Shown: in pieces, positions 35,631 to 45,270 of the stretch
Numbering within the stretch: position 1 is the first letter of the stretch
Layout of the letters: each line of letters starts with the position of its first letter
NCBI RefSeq assembly: GCF_002101375.1
Contig: NZ_CP015207.1
Span: 3,116,001 to 3,180,000, forward strand
DNA: 64,000 bases
Direction: 5' to 3'
Origin: Sporosarcina ureae
GTDB lineage: Bacteria; Bacillota; Bacilli; Bacillales_A; Planococcaceae
Notes under the pieces: model-generated
The model's input: only the letters and a program-made list of their open reading frames with translations
Told to the model about the DNA's origin: nothing
Databases searched by the model: none
Made by a program: the position numbers and the translations under genes

Positions 35631-37529
35631 ATGTTGGATATCATTCGTCAGTTGCATAATTATCGCAAAGAAGAAAATCAGTTGAAGTGGGAAGGTACAT
35701 TTTTGGAGTATCTAGAATTAATAAAAGAACGTAAGGAAATTGCACAGACTGCGCATTCACGTATTTATGAAATGATAAAAAGTGCAGGAATTGAAAAAAA
35801 AGACGGCAAGAAAATCTATAATTTCTTTGATGAAGAGTTATATGGTCTAGAAGAATCTATTGAACGTTTAGTAGAAGAATATTTTCATCCGGCAGCAAAG
35901 CGTTTGGATGTAAAGAAGCGCGTATTGTTATTGATGGGACCTGTTAGTGGTGGTAAATCTACTATTGTTACAATGTTAAAACGTGGGCTGGAAGCCTATT
36001 CTCGAACGGATGAAGGAGCGGTGTATGCTATCAAGGGATGTCCGATGCATGAAGATCCCTTACACTTGATTCCGGAATCTTTAAGGAAGTCATTCTTTGA
36101 AGAATACGGTATACGTATCGAAGGAAGTCTATCTCCTTTAAATCAATTGCGTCTCGAAGAAGAGTTCGAAGGTAAGATTGAAAATGTGGTAGTAGAACGT
36201 ATTCTGTTTTCAGAAGATCGCCGCGTTGGGATTGGAACGTTCACACCATCCGATCCGAAGTCACAGGACATTGCTGATTTAACTGGGAGTATAGACTTCT
36301 CCACGATTGCTGAATATGGTTCGGAGTCAGATCCACGTGCATATCGATTTGATGGGGAATTAAATAAAGCGAATCGTGGCATGATGGAATTCCAAGAAAT
36401 GCTGAAGCTTGATGAAAAGTTTCTTTGGCATTTATTGTCTTTGACGCAGGAAGGGAATTTTAAAGCAGGAAGATTTGCGCTGATTAGTGCAGATGAATTG
36501 ATCGTTGCCCATACTAATGAAACGGAATACCGTTCATTCATTAGTAATAAAAAGAACGAAGCACTTCACTCAAGATTGATTGTCATTCCCGTTCCGTACA
36601 ATCTGAAAGTGAGTGCGGAAGAAAAAATCTATGAAAAAATGATTCGTGACAGTGATATGGCTCATGTCCACATTGCGCCACATGCATTGCGAGTGGCTGC
36701 TATTTTTTCTGTTCTGACACGTTTGAAAGCATCGAAAAAACAAGGCATCGATCGTTTGAAGAAATTGCGCCTGTATGATGGACAGAATGTTGAAGGGTTT
36801 AACGATGCAGATGCGGTAGAACTGAAAAACGAATTTATCGATGAAGGAATGGACGGAATCGATCCACGCTACGTCATCAATCGTATTTCTTCTGCAATTA
36901 TCCGAAAAGAAGTTCCAAGTATCAATGCACTAGACGTATTGCGTGCGTTAAAAGACGGCTTCGATCAACATGCCTCCATTTCGAGTGAGGACCGCGACAC
37001 GTATATGAATTATATTTCGATGGCACGTAAAGAGTATGATGAAATCGCGAAAAAAGAAGTTCAGAAAGCTTTTGTCTATTCCTATGAAGAATCAGCAAAA
37101 ACCTTAATGGATAATTACTTGGATAACGTCGAAGCGTACTGCAATAAAAATAAACTACGCGACGCGCTGACGGGAGAAGAAATTAATCCTGATGAAAAGT
37201 TGATGCGTTCGCTAGAAGAGCAGATAGGAATTTCGGAGAATGCAAAAAAGGCATTCAGAGAAGAAATCCTAATCCGCATCTCCGCATATGCAAGAAAACA
37301 CCAGCGCTTCGACTACCGATCCCATGACCGCTTGCGTGAAGCAATTCAGAAAAAACTATTCACCGATCTAAAAGACGTCGTGAAGATTACTACAACATCT
37401 ACTACACCCGATGAGACACAACTGAAGAAAATGAATGAAGTCGTGGCGCGCTTAGTAGACGAACATGGCTATAATTCCGTCTCAGCAAATGACCTTCTGC
37501 GTTACGTAGGAAGTTTGTTAAATCGGTAA
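35631..37529 (+). CDS. prkA: PrkA family serine protein kinase / AAA ATPase
   Basis: A 632-residue protein with an N-terminal AAA domain (P-loop GPVSGGKST near residue 103; ADELIVAHTNETEY) and a C-terminal PrkA domain. It is described in B. subtilis as a sporulation protein kinase or ATP-dependent protease acting in the mother cell. ATG 35631 is given as start; TTG 35634 is an alternative with better Shine-Dalgarno spacing (7 nt) and an N terminus (M)DIIRQLHNYRKEE equal in length to B. subtilis MDILKKIEKYREEE. It heads the conserved prkA-yhbH-spoVR set (yeaG-yeaH-ycgB in E. coli). Confidence 0.95.
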   Translation: MLDIIRQLHNYRKEENQLKWEGTFLEYLELIKERKEIAQTAHSRIYEMIKSAGIEKKDGKKIYNFFDEELYGLEESIERLVEEYFHPAAKRLDVKKRVLLLMGPVSGGKSTIVTMLKRGLEAYSRTDEGAVYAIKGCPMHEDPLHLIPESLRKSFFEEYGIRIEGSLSPLNQLRLEEEFEGKIENVVVERILFSEDRRVGIGTFTPSDPKSQDIADLTGSIDFSTIAEYGSESDPRAYRFDGELNKANRGMMEFQEMLKLDEKFLWHLLSLTQEGNFKAGRFALISADELIVAHTNETEYRSFISNKKNEALHSRLIVIPVPYNLKVSAEEKIYEKMIRDSDMAHVHIAPHALRVAAIFSVLTRLKASKKQGIDRLKKLRLYDGQNVEGFNDADAVELKNEFIDEGMDGIDPRYVINRISSAIIRKEVPSINALDVLRALKDGFDQHASISSEDRDTYMNYISMARKEYDEIAKKEVQKAFVYSYEESAKTLMDNYLDNVEAYCNKNKLRDALTGEEINPDEKLMRSLEEQIGISENAKKAFREEILIRISAYARKHQRFDYRSHDRLREAIQKKLFTDLKDVVKITTTSTTPDETQLKKMNEVVARLVDEHGYNSVSANDLLRYVGSLLNR

Positions 37530-37781
37530 GCCGGATAAGGAAAGTGAATAGAATTGATGTCTGCGACGGGATGGCAACTCTAGCTGAGGACGCAATTCGG
37601 TTGAAGTAATTACTAGGATGAGTCATTGTAGGTAGTGTATATTTTGTTGTGATTAAACTTATTTCAAGCCATGTCTCAGCTCAAGTCGTTAAACGATTAC
37701 AGTCCTAGCTTTAATGCGCATCAATAAAATAATAATCAAAACCACTGCCTAAAACGAATTCCAGCTACTTAATTTTGAATC
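37530..37781 (+). other. Gap after prkA without recognisable gene
   Basis: About 250 bp between prkA and the terminator at 37782. Frames are short and lack ribosome binding sites. AT-rich stretches alternate with plain sequence; I see no tRNA, repeat or riboswitch. Confidence 0.5.
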
Positions 37782-37811
37782 AAGAGACCTCAAATCACGA
37801 GGTCTCTTTTT
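37782..37811 (+). terminator. Terminator after prkA
   Basis: AAGAGACCTC / GAGGTCTCTT stem with a 7-nt loop and T5. Confidence 0.85.
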
Positions 37812-37830
37812 AGTTTTGTTGCCGTTTTGT

Positions 37831-37858
37831 CAATATTCAATCAGCTACCGCATATGAT
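37831..37858 (+). promoter_or_regulatory. Candidate sigma-E promoter of yhbH-spoVR
   Basis: CAATATT (37831-37837), 13-bp spacer, CATATGAT (37851-37858): 6 of 7 and 6 of 8 matches to the sigma-E consensus; yhbH is sigma-E dependent in B. subtilis. Confidence 0.45.
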
Positions 37859-37896
37859 AGGGAAACAAATTGTTCGAGAGATAGGCGGGGATACGA

Positions 37897-39057
37897 GTGG
37901 AAGAAAACCAGAAAAGTCGATTCGTTGTCACTGAAGAAAATTGGTCTCTCCATCGCAAAGGCCACCAAGACCAGCAACGCCATCTAGATAAAATAAACGA
38001 AGTGCTAAAAAGTAACTTACCTGACTTAATTAGTGAAGAGAACATTATACTGTCAAATGGAAAAGACATGGTCAAAATTCCAATTCGCTCATTAGATGAA
38101 TTTAAAATTCGCTACAACCACGACAAGTCCAAGCATGTTGGCCAAGGTGATGGCGACAGTGCGGTAGGAGACGTAGTGGCGCAAGGAGAAAAGAAAGCGC
38201 AGCCAGGTGAAGGAAAAGAAGCGGGCGATCAGCCAGGGCAGGACATCTATGAAACAGAAGTCTCCATTGAAGAGTTGGAAGAGATGTTCTTTAAAGAATT
38301 GGAGCTACCGGACTTGGAGCAAAAAGAACAATCTGTAACAACGATTGAAGACATTGATTTCACAGACATCCGTAAAAAAGGGTTAATCGGTAATATTGAT
38401 AAAAAACGGACATTGTTATCTGCTATTAAACGAAATGCAATAAATGGAAAAGCTGAAGTCGCACCGATTCTGGAAGATGATCTACGATTTAAAACATGGA
38501 ATCCCGTGGAGAAACCACAATCTAAAGCAGTAGTCATCGCAATGATGGACACGAGTGGTTCCATGGGTAAATTTGAAAAGTATATGGCACGAAGTTTCTT
38601 CTTTTGGATGACGAAGTTTTTACGGACAAAGTATGAAACCGTAGATATCGAATTCATTGCGCACCACACGGAAGCGAAAGTAGTATCAGAGGAAAACTTC
38701 TTCAACAAAGGAGAGAGTGGTGGAACCAGATGTTCATCTGCCTATAGTAAAGCGTTGGAAGTTATTAAAGAATATTATCCACCAACTAGTTATAATATCT
38801 ATCCCGTGCATTTTTCGGACGGGGAGAATATGACAAGTGACAATAAGAAATGTTTGGAACACGTAGATGAATTATTGGCGATATCGAATATGTTTGGTTA
38901 TGCCGAAGTCAATGAACACCGTAGAATGTCTACGTTGATGTCTGCGTATAAATCAATTGAACATCCCAAATTCAATTATTATATTTTGCAAAAAAACCGC
39001 GATGTCTACTTTGCGCTCAAGAAGTTTTTCGAAAAGCGAACGGAGGGGTTACGCTGA
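37897..39057 (+). CDS. yhbH: YhbH, DUF444 von Willebrand A-like sporulation protein
   Basis: A 386-residue UPF0229/DUF444 protein (YeaH in E. coli). The Gly/Gln-rich region at ~85-115 precedes a VWA-like domain whose metal-site motif D-T-S-G-S begins at D218 ([10 protein letters not shown]); SDGENMTSD is the later motif. It is required with PrkA for normal sporulation stress functions; the biochemical role is unclear. The start is GTG 37897 after AGGCGGGG. It overlaps spoVR by 4 nt if that gene starts at CTG 39054. Confidence 0.93.
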   Translation: MEENQKSRFVVTEENWSLHRKGHQDQQRHLDKINEVLKSNLPDLISEENIILSNGKDMVKIPIRSLDEFKIRYNHDKSKHVGQGDGDSAVGDVVAQGEKKAQPGEGKEAGDQPGQDIYETEVSIEELEEMFFKELELPDLEQKEQSVTTIEDIDFTDIRKKGLIGNIDKKRTLLSAIKRNAINGKAEVAPILEDDLRFKTWNPVEKPQSKAVVIAMMDTSGSMGKFEKYMARSFFFWMTKFLRTKYETVDIEFIAHHTEAKVVSEENFFNKGESGGTRCSSAYSKALEVIKEYYPPTSYNIYPVHFSDGENMTSDNKKCLEHVDELLAISNMFGYAEVNEHRRMSTLMSAYKSIEHPKFNYYILQKNRDVYFALKKFFEKRTEGLR

Positions 39058-40445
39058 CTGATCAACGGGCATTATATTATGCAATTGATGAAATCACGGA
39101 GATTGCCAATGGATTTGGACTCGACTTTTATCCAATGCGGTATGAAATTTGCCCAGCAGATATTCTGTATACATTTGGTGCCTATGGAATGCCTACGCGC
39201 TTTACACATTGGAGTTTTGGTAAGCAATTTCATAAGATGAAGTTGCAATATGATATTGGATTGAGCAAGATTTATGAGCTAGTTATAAATTCAAATCCGT
39301 GTTATGCATTTTTATTGAATACGAATAGTTTAATACAAAATAAACTAATCATCGCGCATGTATTGGCGCATTGTGATTTCTTCAAAAATAATACCTATTT
39401 CTCAAAGACACGTAAAGACATGGTGGAAAGCATGGCAGCTACAGCCGAACGAATTGCAGACTATGAAGTACGCTATGGTAAGAAATGTGTGGAAACATTT
39501 CTTGATGCGGTATTAGCCATTCAAGAACATGTGGATCCAAGTATGACGCGAGACATCATTCCGTCATCTTTTATTGTCCAACCACCCCGAAGAAGCGCAT
39601 ATGAAGATTTATGGGATCTTGATCAACGGACAATTCCTGGACAACAAGCGATTGAAATGCACAAAAAGAATCCGAAAGAACAACAAAAAGACATCTTATT
39701 ATTTATTCTTGAAAACAGTCGTAATCTAACGGAATGGCAAGCGGATATCCTGACGATGTTACGCGAGGAGATGCTCTATTTCTGGCCACAGTTGGAAACG
39801 AAAATCATGAATGAAGGTTGGGCATCCTATTGGCATCAAACTATCCTTCGACAAATGGATTTAACACCTTCAGAAACAATCGAGTTTGCAAAACTTAATG
39901 CCAGTGTACTACAACCTTCCAAGACTTCAATTAATCCATATTACCTCGGTGTCAAAATGTATGAAGATATCGAAAAACGGTACGATATACTAGCTAAAGA
40001 AGCTATTTCACGTGGTGAAGAAGCGATGACGGGACGGGAAAAAATATTTGAAGCGCGTGAAATTGAAAATGATACTTCTTTTATTCGAAATTATTTGTCT
40101 GATGACTTGATTAAACAAGAAGATCTGTACGTATTCCAAAAGCAGGAAAACCAATACAAAATATCCGATAAACAGACAGACGCAGTCCGGAATCAACTAA
40201 TTGGACAGCGAGTGAACGGTGGCTTTCCTTATATAGTAGTAGACGATGGAGACTATATGCGTAATGGAGAACTGTATCTCATTCATCGCTATGAAGACAC
40301 TGAACTTGATCTCCCCTACTTGGAACATGTTTTACCGCATATCCATCAACTCTGGGGACGTATTGTGCACATTGAAACGATACTTGAGAACAAACCTTTA
40401 GTCTTTTCATACGATGGACACAAAGTGTTTAGAAGAAGTAAATAA
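39054..40445 (+). CDS. spoVR: Stage V sporulation protein R, probable CTG start
   Basis: SpoVR (YcgB in E. coli) is needed for spore cortex formation; the biochemical role is unknown. The family stretch [20 protein letters not shown] begins before the first ATG in frame (39135), so the ATG cannot be the true start. In frame upstream there is no ATG, GTG or TTG near; CTG 39054 lies 5 nt after GGAGGGG (39042-39048) and gives 463 residues beginning (M)[10 protein letters not shown], two residues shorter at the N terminus than B. subtilis SpoVR. Later segments [18 protein letters not shown] and [11 protein letters not shown] are nearly invariant. It is coupled to yhbH by overlap. Confidence 0.93.
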   Translation: MTDQRALYYAIDEITEIANGFGLDFYPMRYEICPADILYTFGAYGMPTRFTHWSFGKQFHKMKLQYDIGLSKIYELVINSNPCYAFLLNTNSLIQNKLIIAHVLAHCDFFKNNTYFSKTRKDMVESMAATAERIADYEVRYGKKCVETFLDAVLAIQEHVDPSMTRDIIPSSFIVQPPRRSAYEDLWDLDQRTIPGQQAIEMHKKNPKEQQKDILLFILENSRNLTEWQADILTMLREEMLYFWPQLETKIMNEGWASYWHQTILRQMDLTPSETIEFAKLNASVLQPSKTSINPYYLGVKMYEDIEKRYDILAKEAISRGEEAMTGREKIFEAREIENDTSFIRNYLSDDLIKQEDLYVFQKQENQYKISDKQTDAVRNQLIGQRVNGGFPYIVVDDGDYMRNGELYLIHRYEDTELDLPYLEHVLPHIHQLWGRIVHIETILENKPLVFSYDGHKVFRRSK

Positions 40446-40476
40446 CGAAAAGAGAATAGACACATCTAATTCTGAG

Positions 40477-40520
40477 ACTGAAGATAACTCCAACAATATG
40501 GAGATTGTCTTCAGTTTTTT
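40477..40520 (+). terminator. Terminator of yhbH-spoVR
   Basis: ACTGAAGATAACTCC pairs with GGAGATTGTCTTCAGT (minor mismatches), followed by T6. Confidence 0.85.
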
Positions 40521-40613
40521 AATTTTACTCCTTTTCATTTCGTGCATCTAATGGTATTTTTATAGTATGTTAACTCATTAACGTACTAAAGAATGAAGAA
40601 AAGAGGAAAACCA

Positions 40614-41417
40614 ATGAAAAAGACGACTATTGCTTTATTGTTCGCAGCATTATTCCTACTGCTGGCTGGATGTTCGGATAAGTCTTCCGAAGGAGACAAA
40701 TCTACTGCGGACGCGGGTAAAGAAGAAACGAAAGAGATCATCATCGGTGTAGATGACAAATTTGCGCCTATGGGATTCCGTGATGATAAAAATAATTTAG
40801 TAGGTTTCGATATTGACATGGCAACAGCAGCAGCAGAGCATATGGGCGCTACTGCAAAATTCCAGCCAATCGACTGGAAAACGAAGGAAACGGAACTTAG
40901 CAGTGGAAGAATCGATTTAATTTGGAATGGCTATACCATCACAAAAGAACGTCAAGAAAAAGTATTATTCACGAAGCCTTATTTGGATAATAATCAAGTC
41001 GTTGTGACGTTAGTAGACTCTGACGTGAAAGCAATTGAAGATCTAGATGGAAAAGTAGTAGGAGTACAAGCATTATCATCTGCTGGACCCGCACTAGAGA
41101 GCCACCCGATCCACGAAAAGTTAAAAAATATCACAGAATTTGCGGATAATGTTCTAGCATTGACAGATTTGAAAACAGGTCGTCTCGACGCAGTTGTACT
41201 TGATGAAGTCGTCATTGATTATTATATGACAACTGAAAAAGGGGTCTTTGCAAAACTTGACGGATCATTGGCAGTAGAAGAATATGGCGTTGGAGTGAAG
41301 CAAGGTAATGAAGAATTGCTTGAAAATCTTCAAGAGGCATTGGATACTATGAACGAAGAGGGTACTTCAGCTGAAATCTCCACAGAATGGTTTGGAGAAG
41401 ACAAAGTTCTACGTTGA
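40614..41417 (+). CDS. Polar amino acid ABC transporter, substrate-binding lipoprotein
   Basis: A 267-residue family 3 periplasmic-type binding protein. The lipoprotein signal ends at the lipobox LLAG-C20. The family signature GFDIDMATAAA lies around residue 70. It feeds the permease and ATPase encoded next. Similar sets in Bacillus import cystine, glutamine or other polar amino acids; the exact ligand cannot be read. The start is ATG 40614 after AGAGG; an in-frame ATG at 40593 is less likely. Confidence 0.9.
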   Translation: MKKTTIALLFAALFLLLAGCSDKSSEGDKSTADAGKEETKEIIIGVDDKFAPMGFRDDKNNLVGFDIDMATAAAEHMGATAKFQPIDWKTKETELSSGRIDLIWNGYTITKERQEKVLFTKPYLDNNQVVVTLVDSDVKAIEDLDGKVVGVQALSSAGPALESHPIHEKLKNITEFADNVLALTDLKTGRLDAVVLDEVVIDYYMTTEKGVFAKLDGSLAVEEYGVGVKQGNEELLENLQEALDTMNEEGTSAEISTEWFGEDKVLR

Positions 41418-41433
41418 GTAGTGAAGTAATTTA

Positions 41434-41469
41434 TATCAACGGAAGTGGTATGTGTGACTTCCGTTGATA
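41434..41469 (+). other. Intercistronic hairpin between binding protein and permease
   Basis: A perfect 13-bp stem (TATCAACGGAAGT / ACTTCCGTTGATA) with a 10-nt loop and no T-run. Such hairpins often protect the upstream mRNA so that more binding protein than permease is made. Confidence 0.7.
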
Positions 41470-41526
41470 GTAGTATTGTAAGAGAAGTACATAAAACCTG
41501 GAATGGTTTTTTGGAGGAATTTACTA

Positions 41527-42186
41527 ATGAGTTATGAATATTTTATATCTATGCTGATTCCTATGTTGGAAGGAGCTAAAGCGCCTGTCCTATTATTTAT
41601 TATGGCGATCGTCTTATCTATTCCACTTGGATTCTTGCTAACACTTGCCGTAAGAAGTAGTATTAAACCAATTTCTTATTTGGCGCAGACTTTTATATAC
41701 GTCATGCGTGGGACCCCTTTGTTATTACAGCTATTGTTCTTTGTATTTGGTTTACCACTTCTGCCGGTAATTGGTGAGTATTTAGTTTTTGACCGTTTTG
41801 TCGCAGCTACACTAGCGTTCATTTTGAACTATTCAGCATACTTTGCTGAAATATTCCGAGGTGGATTGATCTCCATCGATAAAGGACAATATGAAGCTTC
41901 ACAAGTACTTGGATTATCGAAATGGCAAACGACTGTGCGCGTCATCCTACCACAGATGTTTCGTGTTACGCTACCACCTATTGCGAATGAATCGGTATCT
42001 TTAGTAAAAGATACCGCGCTTTTATATGCGGTAGCTGTTCCTGAACTTCTACACTATGCACAAACAGTCGTTAACAGGGACTTTACAATCATTCCGTTCT
42101 TCATTGCAGCAGCGATCTACCTGCTGATTGCATTCGGGTTGACTGTAATTTTCAAGTACTTAGAGAGAAAGCTGCAATACGAATGA
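41527..42186 (+). CDS. Polar amino acid ABC transporter, permease
   Basis: A 219-residue HisM/GlnP-type permease with about five membrane helices. YVMRGTPLLLQLLF is the family's conserved loop and GGLISIDKGQYEASQVLGLS the EAA motif that contacts the ATPase. Start ATG 41527, 8 nt after TTGGAGG; the longer frame from 41503 would contain the ribosome binding site. It ends 12 nt before the ATPase gene. Confidence 0.93.
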   Translation: MSYEYFISMLIPMLEGAKAPVLLFIMAIVLSIPLGFLLTLAVRSSIKPISYLAQTFIYVMRGTPLLLQLLFFVFGLPLLPVIGEYLVFDRFVAATLAFILNYSAYFAEIFRGGLISIDKGQYEASQVLGLSKWQTTVRVILPQMFRVTLPPIANESVSLVKDTALLYAVAVPELLHYAQTVVNRDFTIIPFFIAAAIYLLIAFGLTVIFKYLERKLQYE

Positions 42187-42198
42187 GGAGTGGAAATT

Positions 42199-42948
42199 AT
42201 GTCTTTCATTGAAGTACGCAACTTACAGAAATCATTCGGTCCATTGGAAGTATTGAAGGATATTTCGTTTGATGTTCAAAAAAATGATGTAATGGCAATT
42301 ATCGGACCTTCGGGATCTGGAAAGAGTACCATGTTAAGAAGTCTTATTCAATTGGAGCAAGTCGGTGGCGGTAGTATTATCGTTGATGGAGATTACCTAG
42401 TTAAAGATGGCATTTACACAAATTCTACCGATAGTAAAATGATTAACTCCAAAATGGGAATGGTATTTCAACAATTCAACCTTTTTCCTCATTTAACTGT
42501 AAAACAGAACTTGGAACTAGCACCGAAACTTGTGAAGAAAGAAAAAGCCGAAGATTATGGGCTGAGAAGTATCGATTTACTAGAAAAAGTGGGACTAGCT
42601 TCAAAGGCTGATGAATTACCTTCGAGACTTTCAGGTGGTCAGAAACAACGGGTAGCGATTGCCAGAGCGTTGATGATGGATCCGGATATTTTACTATTCG
42701 ATGAACCGACTTCTGCTTTGGATCCACAATTGACGAAAGAAGTATTGCAAGTGATGAGAAATCTCGCAGAAGAGCATATGACGATGATTGTGGTGACACA
42801 TGAAATGGAGTTTGCAAGCAATGTCGCTAATCAAGTGATCTTCATGGATGATGGAATGATCATTGAATCGGGTACTCCAGATGAAGTAATCAAATCACCG
42901 AAAGAAATGCGTACAAAGAGATTCCTGAATTATGAGTTAAGTAAATAA
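42199..42948 (+). CDS. Polar amino acid ABC transporter, ATPase
   Basis: A 249-residue ABC ATPase. Walker [10 protein letters not shown] is at 36-44, the signature is [15 protein letters not shown], Walker [13 protein letters not shown], and the switch His is in VVTHEME. GAGGAG precedes ATG 42199 by 8 nt. It completes the three-gene importer. Confidence 0.94.
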   Translation: MSFIEVRNLQKSFGPLEVLKDISFDVQKNDVMAIIGPSGSGKSTMLRSLIQLEQVGGGSIIVDGDYLVKDGIYTNSTDSKMINSKMGMVFQQFNLFPHLTVKQNLELAPKLVKKEKAEDYGLRSIDLLEKVGLASKADELPSRLSGGQKQRVAIARALMMDPDILLFDEPTSALDPQLTKEVLQVMRNLAEEHMTMIVVTHEMEFASNVANQVIFMDDGMIIESGTPDEVIKSPKEMRTKRFLNYELSK

Positions 42949-42950
42949 CC

Positions 42951-42993
42951 AAAAATAGTGATGCGAATGTAATAATCGCATCACTATTTTTTT
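42951..42993 (+). terminator. Terminator of the amino acid ABC operon
   Basis: A 16-bp perfect stem AAAAATAGTGATGCGA / TCGCATCACTATTTTT with a 9-nt loop and T run. Confidence 0.92.
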
Positions 42994-43192
42994 ACGTAAA
43001 TAGAGCCATTTTCAATCGAGTTTTTGCAATGTATGAAATAGTGCATCGAATAATTGGTTAACTTGTGAGAATTCACGCAAAATATTGAATAATGCATTGA
43101 CGAATAACTTAGTAAAGGGTACGATTACGTATAATTATTACCTTTTCTAAATACATCGAAAGAGTAATAGATAATAGTTGAGGGGGATTTAA

Positions 43193-44203
43193 ATGAAGAA
43201 ACGTTGGGTGACTTACGCAGCAGCACTATTCAGTATGGTGCTCATTCTAGCCGCGTGTGGTGGAAAAGAGGGGGCATCTGATCCTGGAGCAGATGATAAA
43301 AATAATGATAAAGCAAGCACTGAGGAAAAATACATAATTGGTGTAACGCAAATTGTTGAACACCCGTCTTTGGATGCAGCGTTTGAAGGATTCCAAAAGG
43401 CGATTGAAGATGCAGGGCTGAATGTAGAATATGATAAGCAAAATGCGCAAAATGATAATAGTTCTAACTCAACCATCGCGAACAACTTGGCGGGAGCGGG
43501 CGTAGATTTAATATTTGCTAACTCTACACCGAGTGCACAAGCGGCAGCTAGCGCGACTCAAGACATTCCGATCATCTTCACTTCAGTTACGGATGCAGTA
43601 GCTGCGGAACTTGTTGCATCTAATGAAGAGCCGGGTGGAAATGTTACAGGCACTACTGATAATCATCCGGATGCAATTCCGAACACAATGAAATTCTTGA
43701 AAGAAAACTTAGGTGCGAAAAAAGTTGGAATGATATTTAACTCGGGAGAACAAAACTCTCGCTTACAAGTAGACCACGTCAAAGAGATCCTTGCAGACAT
43801 GGATATGGAAGTTGTAGAAGCATCTGTTGCGACTTCTGCAGACGTAAAGCAAGCGGCTGAATCATTAATCGGTTCAGTAGATTCATTTTATATTATTACG
43901 GATAACACAGTAGTATCAGCACTAGAATCGGTCATCTCGGTTGCGAATGACAATAACATTCCAATGATGGTGGGTGAATTTGATTCTGTGAAACGTGGAG
44001 GGCTTGGAGCATACGGTTTTGAGTACTACGATATCGGGTATGAAGCGGGTGAAATGGCAGTAAAGATTTTAAAGGGTGAAGAAACGCCTGAATCATTACC
44101 TGTTCAATTACCACAGAATTTGAAGTTAGTGATGAATAAAGAGACTGCGGATGCAATCGGCTTGAAGATTCAAGATGATTGGAATGCCGAGATTGCAGAA
44201 TAA
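43193..44203 (+). CDS. ABC transporter substrate-binding lipoprotein, TrpX-like (PF04392)
   Basis: A 336-residue lipoprotein with lipobox ILAA-C22 and the PF04392 binding-protein fold (GVTQIVEHPSLD, DLIFANSTPSAQA, IPIIFTSVTD). Homologs in streptococci (TrpXYZ) import tryptophan; others are labelled sugar or tyrosine transporters, so the ligand is uncertain. GAGGGGG lies 6 nt before the ATG. I looked upstream for a T-box or trp leader and found none. Confidence 0.88.
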   Translation: MKKRWVTYAAALFSMVLILAACGGKEGASDPGADDKNNDKASTEEKYIIGVTQIVEHPSLDAAFEGFQKAIEDAGLNVEYDKQNAQNDNSSNSTIANNLAGAGVDLIFANSTPSAQAAASATQDIPIIFTSVTDAVAAELVASNEEPGGNVTGTTDNHPDAIPNTMKFLKENLGAKKVGMIFNSGEQNSRLQVDHVKEILADMDMEVVEASVATSADVKQAAESLIGSVDSFYIITDNTVVSALESVISVANDNNIPMMVGEFDSVKRGGLGAYGFEYYDIGYEAGEMAVKILKGEETPESLPVQLPQNLKLVMNKETADAIGLKIQDDWNAEIAE

Positions 44204-44226
44204 ATAAAATTAGGAGATGATCTTGC

Positions 44227-45270
44227 ATGTTTTCAGCTGTATTTGGCTCAGTTGAGCAGGGTATCATCTATGCGATCATGGCACTCGGAGTGTATCTAAC
44301 ATTCCGGGTGCTTGATTTTCCAGATTTAACAGTGGACGGAAGTTTTGTAACAGGCGCAGCAGTAGCGGCTACGATGATTGTATTTGATTATCATCCACTT
44401 GTTGCAACACTTACCGCGATCTTGGTTGGCTTTTTTGCTGGATGTATAACAGGCTTATTACATACCAAAGGAAAAATCAATCCACTCCTATCCGGAATCC
44501 TCATGATGATAGCTCTGTACTCGATAAACCTTCGGATAATGGGACTAACTACAGAAAATTCAGTAGGCCGCCCGAATATTCCGCTTTTAAATTCAGAAAC
44601 GATTTTCAGTAAGTTCCAAGGTTTCTGGAGTAATCTTGGAATTGATGAAGCAATCAATGGTTTCTTATCAGGACTTGGTTTGGAACATTTACCATCGACT
44701 TGGGGAACGGTAGTTCTGATGATTCTAGTCGTGGTGATCATTAAATTCATAGCGGACTGGTTCTTGCAAACCGAAGTCGGTTTGGCCATTCGCGCGACTG
44801 GCGATAATAAAAAAATGATTCGCAGTTTCTCTGCCAATACAGATACTCTCGTTATTCTCGGATTAGGAATTTCTAATGCGTTGGTAGCTTTCTCAGGTTC
44901 ATTGATTGCACAGTATGGAAAATTCGCTGATAACGGTATGGGGATTGGCATGATCATCATCGGATTGGCTTCTGTTATTATCGGTGAAGCGATATTCGGG
45001 ACGAAAACCATTTTCCGTACAACACTAGCCGTGGTTATTGGTGCCGTAATCTACAGAATCGTACTTGGACTGTCGTTAAAAGTGAAAATTCTCGATTCAG
45101 GTGATATGAAATTGATTACTGCAGTCATCGTAATAGCGGCATTAATTATTCCGCAGATTCTCGAAAAGAGACGGGAAAAAGTACGTAAAGCGAAAAGACA
45201 ATCTGAACGAATGGCGATAAAGTCATCAAAAGGAGGTCATAGCGTTGTTGAAACTGGATCAAGTCAATAA
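44227..45270 (+). CDS. ABC transporter permease, TrpY-like
   Basis: A 347-residue, ~9-helix permease of the branched-chain/ribose-type superfamily (PF02653) in the TrpY group. LDFPDLTVDGSFVTGAA near residue 35 is characteristic. The C terminus is a basic, cytoplasmic tail. It lies 23 nt after the binding-protein gene and overlaps the ATPase gene by 26 nt. Confidence 0.9.
   Translation: MFSAVFGSVEQGIIYAIMALGVYLTFRVLDFPDLTVDGSFVTGAAVAATMIVFDYHPLVATLTAILVGFFAGCITGLLHTKGKINPLLSGILMMIALYSINLRIMGLTTENSVGRPNIPLLNSETIFSKFQGFWSNLGIDEAINGFLSGLGLEHLPSTWGTVVLMILVVVIIKFIADWFLQTEVGLAIRATGDNKKMIRSFSANTDTLVILGLGISNALVAFSGSLIAQYGKFADNGMGIGMIIIGLASVIIGEAIFGTKTIFRTTLAVVIGAVIYRIVLGLSLKVKILDSGDMKLITAVIVIAALIIPQILEKRREKVRKAKRQSERMAIKSSKGGHSVVETGSSQ

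Noticed and set aside
43000..43190. T-box or trp leader before the TrpXYZ-like operon
   Set aside because: No T-box core (GGGTGG-like), no Trp codon run and no terminator/antiterminator pair could be found.
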